64,000 nucleotides of DNA from Phaeodactylum tricornutum CCAP 1055/1. Taxonomy: Eukaryota; Bacillariophyta; Bacillariophyceae; Surirellales; Neidiaceae. The notes beneath the pieces are model-generated. The model was not told the DNA's origin. It saw only the letters and a program-made list of their open reading frames with translations, and searched no databases. The number at the start of each line of letters is the position of its first letter. The first letter of the stretch is position 1. The translations under genes were made by a program, and so were the position numbers. The DNA is taken from contig NC_011683.1 in NCBI RefSeq assembly GCF_000150955.2, forward strand, positions 558,001-622,000, given 5' to 3'. Shown piece after piece: positions 9,680 to 20,200 of the stretch.

Positions 9680-11077
9680 TTATTCCAGCTCTGTCTTTTC
9701 GGACACTGCGGGGTCAAAGTTGTGCGCAATGACAGTATTGTCACTACCGTCACTGATGAGACGCACGCCGTCACTCCATACACTACCTAGCCATACCTTG
9801 TAGCCAATAAACTGGTACATGCAGTTCCTCTGCGCAATGTCCCAAACTCGCATTGTTCCGTCTTGGCTAGCCGTGACGAGAAGCCCCGGTGCCGGGCTCG
9901 TCATGCATTGGACTGCTCCAGAATGACGGGGTTTCAATTGCCACACCGGCTGGACAAAAGGTTTCTTCCAGTCGACTTCATCGTGGCTCTGCATACTGAG
10001 CGGTTGCAAAAATAAGCTGCCGTCATTGCCTCCGCAGGCTACAGAAAATGTCCGTTCATCGTTTTCGGTACTGCATACGATGGTGGAGCAGAGCGCAAAA
10101 GTGACGGAAGATTCTTGTCTATTAATATCGAATGGTGGCTGCATAATTGGTGTGGCCTCTTCGTCATCTTCCATAGAAAAGAGCCGAACACCGCTGACTG
10201 TCGATACCACGCCACAACCAATATCAGGAAGTAGAGAGAGCGAGAGAACGGGTGATCCAAAGTCCCATTTCAATTCTGGACTGGACTGGAGAGCCAACGG
10301 GAGTTCGTGGTCCAACGCGAAGGCTTGGACCAGACCATCGGAGGTACCGACCCATAAATAATCGTCGTCCAACTCCAAGCAAGTCACCAACTTGTTTTGT
10401 ACAGCCATCATGCTGCCTTGCGAAACAAGATGTTGGGACGAAGAATCTAGACGCCAAAGATTTACGCCACCACTCCGCCCTGCTTCGCAAATCAAGTTTC
10501 CCGAGAAAGTCATAGCAAAAGTACCACCCCCATCGTGATCTCCGTACAAGAGTCGTAGAGTTTCTTCCAAACCGATTGGAGTAACAGCATCACCCTTCTG
10601 GTGCGCCGAATCGTTTTCCTTTTGCACAACGTTACTCGCAATCAAGTTGCCTGTTTCTAGATTGGCTATATAGACAGATCCCGATGAGCTGCCGCAAGCG
10701 GCGAAAGGCCATTCGGCGACGTCTAGGCGACGGATCCAATCGGGTAAAGTCACCGAAACGGCAGAACTGCAATCCGCTTTGCACCATTTCTTCAATTGAG
10801 CTAGTTTTTCCTCTCGCAATGCCTCTTTCCGAGCATTAAAGCTCTCGGTCCACGACATACCTTGGTTCTTGTCCAAGTTTTTGTCTGAAGAGGGAGCATC
10901 GTTGTCGTCGCTTCCTGCCGCACGCAGGCTGTTGCCGATGGGGGTAGGGAGAGATTGAGGGCCTCGTCGCCGGAATGCGAGCTGTCCCTTTCCTTGGAAC
11001 TGGAAAGAGGGTGTGAAGACGGCAGTGTAGCACACCAGAGCTAAGCGAAATCCTTGCGACATGGTCGTTGATCTCAT
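9680..11077 (-). CDS. WD40-repeat protein with plastid-like leader
   Basis: Predicted beta-propeller scaffold of about 465 aa. WD-type blades are best seen at the C-terminus (SPAPGLLVTASQDGTMRVWD, then LISDGSDNTVIAHNFD). Weaker blades precede it (AACGSSSGSVYIANLETGNL, YLWVGTSDGLVQAF, FSVACGGNDGSLFLQPL). The N-terminus (MSQGFRLALVCYTAVFTPSF) reads as a signal peptide. After it come Arg/Ser/Pro-rich residues (QLAFRRRGPQSLPTPIG) that would suit a transit peptide, so import into the plastid is inferred. A helical stretch, SWTESFNARKEALREEKLAQ, links leader and propeller. The ATG at 11077 is the first in frame; the ATG at 11062 is equally good. It ends convergently with RPL17. Partner proteins cannot be guessed. 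Confidence 0.75.
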   Translation of the reverse strand: MRSTTMSQGFRLALVCYTAVFTPSFQFQGKGQLAFRRRGPQSLPTPIGNSLRAAGSDDNDAPSSDKNLDKNQGMSWTESFNARKEALREEKLAQLKKWCKADCSSAVSVTLPDWIRRLDVAEWPFAACGSSSGSVYIANLETGNLIASNVVQKENDSAHQKGDAVTPIGLEETLRLLYGDHDGGGTFAMTFSGNLICEAGRSGGVNLWRLDSSSQHLVSQGSMMAVQNKLVTCLELDDDYLWVGTSDGLVQAFALDHELPLALQSSPELKWDFGSPVLSLSLLPDIGCGVVSTVSGVRLFSMEDDEEATPIMQPPFDINRQESSVTFALCSTIVCSTENDERTFSVACGGNDGSLFLQPLSMQSHDEVDWKKPFVQPVWQLKPRHSGAVQCMTSPAPGLLVTASQDGTMRVWDIAQRNCMYQFIGYKVWLGSVWSDGVRLISDGSDNTVIAHNFDPAVSEKTELE

Positions 11078-11542
11078 AACACGCTTTTGTGTTTGAATCG
11101 ACAACCTCGTTCAATGTACTCCCGTCAACTTTTCAGGTCTCCATAGCAATTGACAGAAAAAATCGTTTTTTTTTTCAAACGACAATCTTTAACGGCATTC
11201 ACAAACACACACCAACAGTCATCTCGTTTGAAATTTAAAAACGACTGACGTAACATCAGTGTCGTTCGTCTAACCATCGGACAGCAAACTGGAAGTCGTT
11301 GCCGTACGCACGTCTGGCGGGAGCTGTGGTACCTCGTCTACCAAGAACAAAATGGAATTCGGAGTGCAGTCTTGCTGTATCCAGCGTATTTCCGTGGCGA
11401 TCCTCCTTGTTCTTGCGAATCCAAAATTCACAGTCAACGTGGAAGGAATTTGTACGGAACTGTTTTCCACTTACACACAAATCTCATTTTCTGTGTTCCT
11501 GACACCATTCCGTATAGAAAAACCTCGAATAGATAGTTAACC
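11078..11542. other. Divergent promoter region, WD40 protein / small ORF
   Basis: Holds a poly-T tract (11168-11176). Overlapping short ORFs on both strands have no recognisable domain. No RNA gene seen. Confidence 0.45.
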
Positions 11543-11776
11543 ATGAGCCGACTATCACGCAACCGTTCCACGTCCCCAAACGAAGCAGTATCACACAGCG
11601 AAATGGCCGAAAGTCCAGCATTGTTGTTGCGTAGAATGAAACGCAAACTTTTTTTGGAGTATGTGGAACAAGCTTCTTTAACTCGTGATTCCTCGACCGA
11701 CACTTCCGAGTCGCTCGCTTCTCGCAACCGCATCGCCTCGAACCAAATGGGACTATCTGCTATCAGCGAAGAATAG
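11543..11776 (+). CDS. Small hypothetical protein (77 aa)
   Basis: Not recognised. A short ATG-initiated frame encodes a Ser-rich, charged 77-aa protein with one likely helix (LLLRRMKRKLFLEYVEQAS). It could be a single-exon gene or the last exon of a longer one: an open frame without known domain lies just upstream at 11352-11540. The opposite strand is also open here, so coding status is uncertain. Confidence 0.4.
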   Translation: MSRLSRNRSTSPNEAVSHSEMAESPALLLRRMKRKLFLEYVEQASLTRDSSTDTSESLASRNRIASNQMGLSAISEE

Positions 11777-12096
11777 GTTGGACGATACTGAATCCTCACT
11801 TCGATTGTTTAAAATTTCCAAGCTCATTGCTTGTGATGCCCTCGTGGCATGATTCGCTGAAGTGGTAGGACGCCTGCAAAGTGCACGCTTCCTTTTCCTT
11901 ATCTGATCTTATATTTTCCAAGAGCAGTGATGCTCAATAAGATTCCTCCTTTGCAAAGATTGGTACTTTTCGCGTCTTTTTGAAGCGTCCTACTTGGTCG
12001 AGTATCCGCTCCACGACGCCCTTCTTATTCACCTTTAGAAAACACGTACATAAACTATGTTAGAATCATATTTGTAAATATCAATCCCAGCCGTCT
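11777..12096. other. Convergent 3' intergenic region
   Basis: Between the small ORF (+) and the GH99-like gene (-). Nothing recognised. Confidence 0.45.
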
Positions 12097-13272
12097 CTAT
12101 TTTTCTGCATTGCACTTCTGCTTTTCTACCGTTTCGTCCCGCAAAAGATCCAAATATAGCGTTTCGTATCCTTCGTAGCCGACCCCCTGCGTGTAGTCTT
12201 GACTCCCATCACTACCATCACGCACGGTCATTGCTTGCTCCGCAACTGGCTCAATTTGCGTGTCCTCGTGCCACTCGTTGAATGACGTCACCATCAACAG
12301 TCGGTCGGCCGCATCATCTACGAGAGCCACCGATTGCCGTAACTGTGCCTGAAAGAGCGATCCCGGTTCACTCTCGTCGGAATCAAGCTTTCGCGACAAC
12401 GCTGAATGGTTGGCCCGCAAACGCACCCCACGATCGTTAAAGCCGGGTGATACGCACGGAACAAAGGCGACCTTGGCATCCTGCGCCATGGTGCGCCAGT
12501 TTTCTTGGGCCTGCGTGTAGGCAGCGACTTCGGCTTGCGTCGCGTGCTTTCCTTTGGCGTGCATACTACCGTAGACATCGTAGTTGGTGATCGCGTCCAG
12601 TCGCCGAAGATTATTGATCTTTTTGCTGTACGAAGGAGAACTCTTGGCTGGGGGCTTTCCGAACGCGTGATCCCCCAACAAATAAATTTCTCCGACGCCG
12701 GCGTGAAGTGCAGCTTGTCGGACAATACTGGTGAATCGGTTGATATCGCTCCGTGCTTCAATCGATCGCGTCAAATATACCGCAAGGACTGGTTTGCCGT
12801 CGATGCGCAAGTAGTTGGTATTTTTGAAGTACGTCTTGGCCATGTAAGTAATGTCGCTGGCAATATTGGAAATATCGTCGAATGCTTTGCCCAGACGTGA
12901 GGTTGATTCGTAAAAGAGCGCCAGCTGCAAACCACTTTTCTGGAAGACGGGTGACGCCAGAATGACATCTTTGGTTGTGCGATTCGAGTCCGAGTCCGGG
13001 CCCCACCAACTGGTTATCCATACGTCAATGTTGGCTTGTTGACTCCAAGCCACGTGCTGCGCGATCACGTCCGGATCACGATCATCGTACTCGCCCAGCG
13101 CAGGTTGTTGGACCGGATCCAGTTTTTGACGCAAGTACTTGCCACCGTGAAAATTCCCGCTGTACCACGGGTAGTAGTAGACTCCCACCTTCACCTTCTT
13201 TGCGCTCGCCTTCTTCTCGCCAGTATCAGCTACAGCTTCCTCACGGTTCGGCTTGGCTCGCGCATAATCCAT
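12097..13272 (-). CDS. GH99-like glycosidase (endo-alpha-mannosidase family)
   Basis: Resembles glycoside hydrolase family 99, whose members cut mannose-containing glycans internally (Golgi endo-alpha-1,2-mannosidase and bacterial relatives). Seen in the sequence: VGVYYYPWYSG near the start of the domain, QANIDVWITSWWGP, NYLRIDGKPVLAVYL, and the hallmark TSFNEWHEDTQIEP near the C-terminus. The first in-frame ATG is 13272, giving 391 aa that begin just before the catalytic barrel. The frame stays open upstream to about 13482 without an ATG and includes a hydrophobic run (PPLLLVQIFLW). Since Golgi enzymes of this family have an N-terminal membrane anchor, a further 5' exon is likely; a pyrimidine-rich acceptor-like site (CTCGTACAG) lies near 13360, but no convincing first exon could be fixed. 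Family secure; N-terminus unsure. Confidence 0.8.
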   Translation of the reverse strand: MDYARAKPNREEAVADTGEKKASAKKVKVGVYYYPWYSGNFHGGKYLRQKLDPVQQPALGEYDDRDPDVIAQHVAWSQQANIDVWITSWWGPDSDSNRTTKDVILASPVFQKSGLQLALFYESTSRLGKAFDDISNIASDITYMAKTYFKNTNYLRIDGKPVLAVYLTRSIEARSDINRFTSIVRQAALHAGVGEIYLLGDHAFGKPPAKSSPSYSKKINNLRRLDAITNYDVYGSMHAKGKHATQAEVAAYTQAQENWRTMAQDAKVAFVPCVSPGFNDRGVRLRANHSALSRKLDSDESEPGSLFQAQLRQSVALVDDAADRLLMVTSFNEWHEDTQIEPVAEQAMTVRDGSDGSQDYTQGVGYEGYETLYLDLLRDETVEKQKCNAEK

Positions 13273-13797
13273 TGATTCCAAAAAAAGAGATACGTCGTGA
13301 TTAAATCCAACCCTATGCGACAGGTAACACGTTACGGCTCGCCAGAGGAAAATCTGTACGAGCAACAGAGGAGGAACTGGTGGTATCGTTTTTCTGGGTT
13401 TCTCCTTGGCAGAGTCCCTCGACAATATAGAAATAGGCAGTTGCAGAGATCCTCTCAGAACTAATTTAAGCACCAGTCGCACTAGTCACCACTTTCGAGA
13501 GTGCTGGTTTGGTAGGACCAGTTTGTTGTGGAACAAGTCTATAGAAAACAGGAAAGTCGATGTCGTCATGGTCGGATCCAAGTGTGACTTTTTCGCGCGA
13601 TATCTAACTATAAATGGAATCAGTAACCCGGGTTTTAGAACGATTGAAAAAGGTGACAAATCGATGAGCCGTCGTTGGCAGTGAATGAAGAAAGTATGGC
13701 TGTTGGCAGTGTCTTCGAAATGACCCTCTACTGAACCAAGAGTCAGTAATCGCAAAGACTAGAGTAGAAGTTGGCCAATTCAAGTACTTCGAACAGC
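13273..13797. other. Divergent region, GH99-like gene / MED31
   Basis: About 525 bp. The part up to about 13482 is an open minus-strand frame that may hold N-terminal exon(s) of the GH99-like gene. The rest shows no other gene. Confidence 0.45.
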
Positions 13798-14271
13798 ATG
13801 TCGGAAGGGGAACCGACCAAGCCCTTGGCGCCGACGAATCCTTTGCCGGAAAACCGGTTCGAGCTGGAACTGGAATTCGTTCAGGCGCTCGCATCGCCGG
13901 CGTATCTACACTTTTTGGCCACGTCGAGAGCCGAAGAAGACGGCAAGCTTTTTCTGCAAGATTCTTCCTTCCAACAGTATCTTCGCTATCTTTTCGATAC
14001 GTGGAGCCGCCCGGAATACGCGAGGTTTTTGTCGTATCCTCACGCTCTGTACTTTCTCGAGTTGCTGATTGAGAAGCCCACTGTCTTGAAGGAATGGAGT
14101 TTGCCAGCCTTTCGGAACTTTTGTCACCGGCAACAATTTTTATCCTGGCAACATCGCCACGAGTCTCTCTACGGTAAGGGAACAGTCCCCGCTGCTATGG
14201 ACCCGAAGATCGACGGTACTACTTCTCCCGTCGTACCTAGAGCAGACGAAGAGTCGGCGGTGAACAATTGA
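13798..14271 (+). CDS. MED31: Mediator complex subunit 31 (SOH1)
   Basis: Subunit of the Mediator coactivator (middle module), which links transcription factors to RNA polymerase II in the nucleus. About 157 aa in a single exon. The conserved core fills residues about 20-120: NRFELELEFVQALASPAYLH, QYLRYLFDTWSRPEYARFL, YPHALYFLELL, and FRNFCHRQQFLSWQHR. This closely follows the family pattern, including the L-Q-x-L-A-x-P-x-Y and Y-x-x-W motifs. The short Pro-rich N-terminus and acidic tail are not conserved. The start is the first ATG (MSEGEPTKPLAP); an upstream in-frame TTG was not used. Confidence 0.94.
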   Translation: MSEGEPTKPLAPTNPLPENRFELELEFVQALASPAYLHFLATSRAEEDGKLFLQDSSFQQYLRYLFDTWSRPEYARFLSYPHALYFLELLIEKPTVLKEWSLPAFRNFCHRQQFLSWQHRHESLYGKGTVPAAMDPKIDGTTSPVVPRADEESAVNN

Positions 14272-14682
14272 TCCAAGATTCTTTCCCACGCTTTGTACAG
14301 CAACTCGGTAAGGCAAATCTTACTCTAGGCGAAAGACCCTTCTAGAAATGGTTTCAATTTTTGAAAATTCAGTCGTATTCGAAGCTTTATAGCTTGACAT
14401 CCCCTCCTTATTCAATCAGAATTACACAGCCGCCCGCCGTCAGAAGCCGCGAATGGAGTTGGAACAAAGGTCGTCTAGTGTAGCTCTCTAAATGGCTGTT
14501 CTATATAAAGGGAACGCGAATAACCAAAAAAGTGTTACTTTACTGTTAATTTCGACCAAATCGACACTATCCATTTCAATATGCAGGACAACCAATGTAG
14601 ATTGGATTAACTATTTTTGAAACGTTTTCGAGGGGTCGGACAATACAACCTAAATTGTATGAACAAGCGTGCTCTCTCAACA
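14272..14682. other. Convergent 3' intergenic region
   Basis: Between the stop codons of MED31 (+) and TRM5 (-). No feature recognised. Confidence 0.5.
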
Positions 14683-16488
14683 CTATCGAAAGTCGCCCTG
14701 CATATACCGAAGTAGCTTGGGTGTGGCAGAAAAACTTACGCACAGGACGACCTTTCCGGGTGCGACATCACGCACCGGATGGACCTGGATGTCGCAATCG
14801 TAGTCTTCGTTCATTTCGGTCCGACAGTGTATCGTGTTTCCCAATGGCAACAAATTGGCCGCAACCAGATCTACCGCCACCTCTTCGGCATCTCGGTCTG
14901 TTGTGGGATCAGCCCTGGCAAACGTATAAACGTGAACACGTGGTACGATGACCGATCCGATACCACCATCGCGTGTGGTGCTACCCCTTCTTGAGCTTGG
15001 CGGGACAGGCCACCACCGTAACGCACCCAAAAATTTGGGTGCTTCTACTGGATAGTTCATTACGACGTGATCCGGGAGTCGCATAGGTTCGGTTGGAGTT
15101 ACATGGTTCCCATCCTTGTTCGTAACATCCTCTTTCCTTGATCTGGTCGATGCTTTCTGGTGTTGTTGTAGACCCATATCCATAAGAAAGTCGTAGGCAT
15201 CTCCGCATTGTAGCCGTTCTATGCGGTCGGACACATGATTCCGCCGCGCATTCTCGCGCAAGTATTCCACCGCCTTTGGATTCCAGTCGTTGGCCCAGAT
15301 CGTGCAATTCCGTTGTGGCAACGATGCAGCCAGCAGACATAGAGCGCCCACTCCACAAAAGGGATCGGCAATGATCTGCCCAGGCTGAAAGGTACGAAGG
15401 AGCCGTTGTCGTTCCTCCGAAAGCCTTGAGCACCAGTAGACGTCCGCTAAATCGAATTGCAGTTGCACGCCTGATTCTGTGAGCTTGACCCGCGTATCAT
15501 TGCGACCCGCAAGCAGTCCAAAATCGTAGGTGCGGTACGGTCCCGAGACTTCCCCCACTTTGTTAATGACGCTTTCTATCAAGGGCAACGTTTCTAGCAG
15601 CACTTGGCCGATAAGAAAGCGGTAAGGCCAGTGACGCTCCTTCAAATTTAAATGCGCCACGTGTCCGATGGTCTCAAAGGCCGTCGGAGGCGGATGGACA
15701 GCTATAGGCAACAGCTGAGATAGAATGTACGATGCCGTAAAGTCTTTATACGTAAACTTCGTAGGCATGACGGGACCATTTTCATGAATCTGACAATTGC
15801 GTAATAGCTGCTGGACATCTGCGGGAAGTTCCGACAGTGGTGGCGTATCGGGATGCAAGAGTATCAATTTTTCTGTGCCATCGGTAGAGTCGGTGTAATC
15901 GCGAACGATTTTCAGTCTCACATGCATTTCTTGCAGCAGTTCGTGTCTGCTTGCTAGATAGGGTTGCAGGGATTTAGAATTGAGAATTGCTTGAATCATC
16001 TTGCCTTTGATAGGAACGACCCATGAGCGGAAAGTGACCATCGGATTTAAGACAGGGTGGTCTCTCCAATGAGCAACCAAGTTCTTCAGTTCGACATCTG
16101 TCAATTCGTTTGCGTTCGAGTGCATAAGCGTGGATTCTAAAGGCAGCGCTGGATTACGTGAAGAGAGAGTGCGAGAGGATTGGTACACATATCTAGACGT
16201 CGGCAAGGGTGAATGGTAAGGTGTAGTGATGTTGTTCTCGTTGCGCGTTTCCGTTCCGACTGTCGAACGCAGAACGCTGAAACGCCTGGAGCGACAGTTC
16301 CCGGAAGCAAACGCGCGCCTCATGAAATGTGACCTTACTCGTTGTGGTGCGATGTAGGCAACAACCGGCGCCAATGCTCGTGTCGCCGTGATCAAAGCCA
16401 TCACCGTCAGGGCAGCTGAAAGAAAACCGGAAAATCGTAGCAGAAGTTGTCTTCCTCTTCTCTCGTTGCCAGTGACTCGTGTCGTCAT
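14683..16488 (-). CDS. TRM5: tRNA (guanine-37-N1)-methyltransferase TRM5
   Basis: Transfers a methyl group from S-adenosylmethionine to N1 of G37, next to the anticodon, preventing frameshifts. About 601 aa, single exon. Family signs in order: the D2-type domain with HVAHLNLKERHWPYRFLIGQ; ESVINKVGEVSGPYRTYDFG; GVQLQFDLADVYWCSRLSEE; the SAM-binding DPFCGVGALCLLAA; ANDWNPKAVEYLRENARRN; and the catalytic-loop-like MNYPVEAPKFLGAL. The C-terminus APGKVVLCVSFS fits the family, so no intron is needed there. The ATG at 16488 opens a long extension of more than 100 residues: a hydrophobic stretch ending TRALAPVVAYIA, then Arg/Ser-rich residues. That looks like an organelle leader, plastid or mitochondrion. 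Whether this is the only TRM5 copy cannot be told here. Confidence 0.92.
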   Translation of the reverse strand: MTTRVTGNERRGRQLLLRFSGFLSAALTVMALITATRALAPVVAYIAPQRVRSHFMRRAFASGNCRSRRFSVLRSTVGTETRNENNITTPYHSPLPTSRYVYQSSRTLSSRNPALPLESTLMHSNANELTDVELKNLVAHWRDHPVLNPMVTFRSWVVPIKGKMIQAILNSKSLQPYLASRHELLQEMHVRLKIVRDYTDSTDGTEKLILLHPDTPPLSELPADVQQLLRNCQIHENGPVMPTKFTYKDFTASYILSQLLPIAVHPPPTAFETIGHVAHLNLKERHWPYRFLIGQVLLETLPLIESVINKVGEVSGPYRTYDFGLLAGRNDTRVKLTESGVQLQFDLADVYWCSRLSEERQRLLRTFQPGQIIADPFCGVGALCLLAASLPQRNCTIWANDWNPKAVEYLRENARRNHVSDRIERLQCGDAYDFLMDMGLQQHQKASTRSRKEDVTNKDGNHVTPTEPMRLPDHVVMNYPVEAPKFLGALRWWPVPPSSRRGSTTRDGGIGSVIVPRVHVYTFARADPTTDRDAEEVAVDLVAANLLPLGNTIHCRTEMNEDYDCDIQVHPVRDVAPGKVVLCVSFSATPKLLRYMQGDFR

Positions 16489-17234
16489 CACCCAGCGTCC
16501 GGTATCAGCTTCTCCAAAGGCTTACCAGTGAATTTATCAGAGAAGTGATCGACAGGGCTTCACTCGCTGCTGACGGACAACACTGATTGCTCACTTCACC
16601 ATCGTGAAAGTGGTGGTCGAGCCATCTTCGTGTTCGAAGACATGAAATTTTGATGGATAGGAACGACGACAACGTTTTTTGGCGTGTGTATTTTCGTGAC
16701 CCGTTTACTATGGATTAAATCCAACTACGGGGGACTTATTACTTGCCGCTTGTGTGTCTGACATGGGTACTTCCTTATCGCCACAAACGCTCAACGGAAC
16801 TGTCAGCTTATATGTGCCTGTGCGTCCTAATCGGATAGAACCGCGAAACCGTGTAGACAATGTCGTATATTTCTCTCCCTGTTGACAGCGAGAGCTGTGC
16901 TAGCGTGGGACGCACGGCACACTCGTTCAGCTTGGTTCACTTTACTCGACAAAACCATTTTTTACCGGCCCAACAGAATAAATCTGGGGACAGCAAAAAA
17001 AGAAATAGCTCATTCCTTCCCATTTTTCTATTCCCTTTCTCGGCCTTATCGCTTATCGAGCGTCAAGCTCTTGCTGCTTTCGATCTTTTCTATATTCGAC
17101 AAATGCAACTGAGGAAAAGCACATTCCCATTGAAATACGTAAAGAAGGAAGTGGAAGCTGTTTGAAGGAATCGCTTTTGTACATAACAACAATCTGCCAG
17201 GAAGATATCCTCACTGCTGACTGGTCCTGTACTC
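16489..17234. other. Divergent promoter region, TRM5 / VPS13-like
   Basis: About 745 bp between divergent start codons. A 101-codon plus-strand frame (16860-17165) overlaps it but has no recognisable domain and is most likely leader or chance. No RNA gene seen. Confidence 0.5.
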
Positions 17235-20200
17235 ATGTTTGAAAGGTTTCTAACCGAAGCACTTACGAACCATTTCGGACACTTGATTGCCAATTTGGAC
17301 GCCGATAATATTCGGGTGTCGGCTTGGAATGGCGAACTTGTCCTGAAGGATCTGAAGTTGCGTCCGGATGCTTTGGAACGCATCCTTGGTGGTGATGCGA
17401 AAAAGAAGTCCTGTCCCTTTGAAATTTGTTACGGACATGTTGGCCATCTCGAATTGCGCATACCGTGGAAACTCGTACGCTCTAAAATGTGGAGGTCACC
17501 AAGGTCCACGAGTCCACAAAAGGCGCGGCAACAGGAAGGTGCAAAGTGCACGGTGGTGCTCACCGATGTAAACATACTGGTTATACCAAGGCGCGAACGA
17601 TCCACGGCCGCTGCGGAATCGACAGAGTCAAACGATCAACCTATAAATAGTAGTGGAGGAGAGGAAGACAAAAAAGTATTCCAAGAAGATATTGCGATTC
17701 CTGTAGCAGATAAAGAGTCGGAATCCGCTGTCGAGATGGAGCGGCAGTGGGCCGAAAAGGAAAAGCAAGTCCAATCCAGGCTCGATGCTGAGTTACTACG
17801 TCGTGTCACAGAGTCGTCTCGCTCTCCATCTTTGTCGTCGTCTCGTTCTTGGCAATGGATCCAGGATCGCTTGGCTGGAATTTTGTCCAACTTGTCAGTG
17901 ACGGTACGAAACATTCACGTACGGTACGAAGATCCGGGCACGAGTATGGGATTCGTATGGCGAATTCCAGCGTCGTCATTCTCTTCCAATGAAAACACTG
18001 AAAGGAAAACAATGGCACAGCTTGGGCCACGACGGTACCGACCGCCAATGGCGATTGGAGTCACGCTTGAAGAATTTTCGATTCAGGCTCTAAAAGCAGC
18101 TCAGCCGCAAACCGATTCGACAGAACCATCCACAACTAGGCTAAACATCGATTTGAGTGACACGAAAGAGTCGGCGCACGCCAGTATCTTTCGTCGCAAA
18201 ACTGCAGCGGCACAGCGAGTCGCAATATACTGGGACAGCGATTGTCGCATCATATCGGCACTGGAAGGGACTGAAGGATACAACGCCCCAGAATGCAACA
18301 GTGGCGACCACGAGACATGTTTCTATATGGCAGCATTCAAGACTTTGAACGAATTTACAGTTAGTGCACCGCACGGTCGTCAACGTGGAGAGAGTCGATC
18401 TCAGTTCTCAAATCGCCACTCGTACATTCTGGATCCCTTTTCGCCTTCAATAGAATTTGCTGTTGTCGATCAAACGCAATTTGATGAAACACCGCGTAAT
18501 GGATTTCTTCGGTCTAGTGACACAACCATATCCCCCGTAGTGCCACTAGCACCCAATACAATGAGAGCTGTTCTCCCTCCGTGTCATATAACCTTTGCGA
18601 GAACCCATTTGGAGGACTTGGGCTATCTTAGAAAGTCTTGGTCGATTTGGATAGAAATGCAACGCTCCTCTCTCTCAGAGACAACGATCCTCCGACTTAC
18701 TCGACTGCGTCCCCAGCAAAGTGCTTTACAGGATCCTCGGGGGTGGTGGAAATACTCGTATGAAGCTGTGCGTGCTCTGCGCAGCAACCACTCCGAGGGA
18801 GTGACCAGTCGAAGAAGACATCGATGCAATATTTGGCTACGTGCTGCCAGAGCAGCAGTACATCGCCGTCGGTACGCCGATCTGTATATTGCGTTGTTAT
18901 CTCAGGTAGCAGCGTCAGAGCGTTTACGGCTTCACTCGTCTCTTTTAGAAATGGAAAGGGAGCTTTCTGTCGAGGAGCTCGTAGCGTTTCGGATCTATGC
19001 TTGGACACGTTACGAAAAGGGAAAGCCCATGTTTGAATTGTCCGACAGTATGAAGGAAGCAGCGAAGGACGACGAAGTTGATGGGTTTGTAGATAAGGAA
19101 TCTGCAGAAGCTTGCCTTTCTTTGGAACACAGGTATAGTATGTTCCAGGAAATGAGTAGGGCTTTAAGGCGTGTTGAAGCAAATCAGGCACTAGATTCCA
19201 CTGCCTCGGAATCAAAGTTGGATATGCCATCCGGAATGGGAGAAACGACGGCAGTCATGAGCTGGACGACATCACTTGATTGCGCTGAGCTGTCTTTGCA
19301 AGTCAATGACGGATGCGCTCATCGTTCCAGAAATCGTTTGCGGCCTGTACCTGTAGTTCGGCTATCCAGCTCGTTTTCTCAAAAGCAAAACCTGTTCCGT
19401 GACGGCTCTTGGTATGTTTGTACAAAAGTTGGAAGGCTGAGGATAAGGGACTGTACATCATTTCAAGACGAGAAAATGTACGTTCGCCAATTTCCATATT
19501 TGGTGGGGCCTAGGCACGGCAATCAAGACGGGGCCGATTGCCTTGAGGTACGGCTGAACCGCAATATGAGGTGGGTTGACGGAGTGCAGCGTGGTTATTC
19601 AACGGTGTGTAAGATTCGAGTGGAACCTTTAGACGTCGTATACTCGACCTCCCCGGTGGAAGCTTTGAGTAGAATTTTGAATACTGCAAATTTTGAGCTT
19701 TCTGACGACTATTACCGCGTTGGTAGTAGATTGCATCAGTGGAGAGACAGGCAGAAACACCGATTGCTTGCTGCACTTGCACACAAGGAAAAAACAATCC
19801 ACATTGACGTAAATATTGCAGCTCCCAGGATCCTCTTGCCTGAGCGGAATCGACAAAAGAGTCGTTTACTTATTGTTGACCTTGGTAAATTGCTCTTCTT
19901 CAACACAGCGGCTTCGTCGCAGGAGGCCTCAGAATGGAGTTTAAATCTACGGAGTATTCAAGTTCAAGGTTCCTACGTAAACTCATTCAGGTCTCTTGCT
20001 GAAGCAAATTCGCAAAGTTCGTCGACTCAGCAGATTGTCGAACCTTTTTCTCTAAATTTCAGTATATCGACAGAGTTTGGAAGTGAACCAGACGGTCTTC
20101 TACAGCGAAGCTCGGTATCTGTCCATGCAACGCTCCCTCGACTAGTATTCAACCTATCATCTTCTGCTGTGCATCTTTTCATTAAGTTGCAGCAGCAGTG

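Noticed and set aside
16860-17165. 101-codon ORF upstream of the VPS13-like gene
   Set aside because: No domain; composition is not protein-like and it probably lies in the leader.
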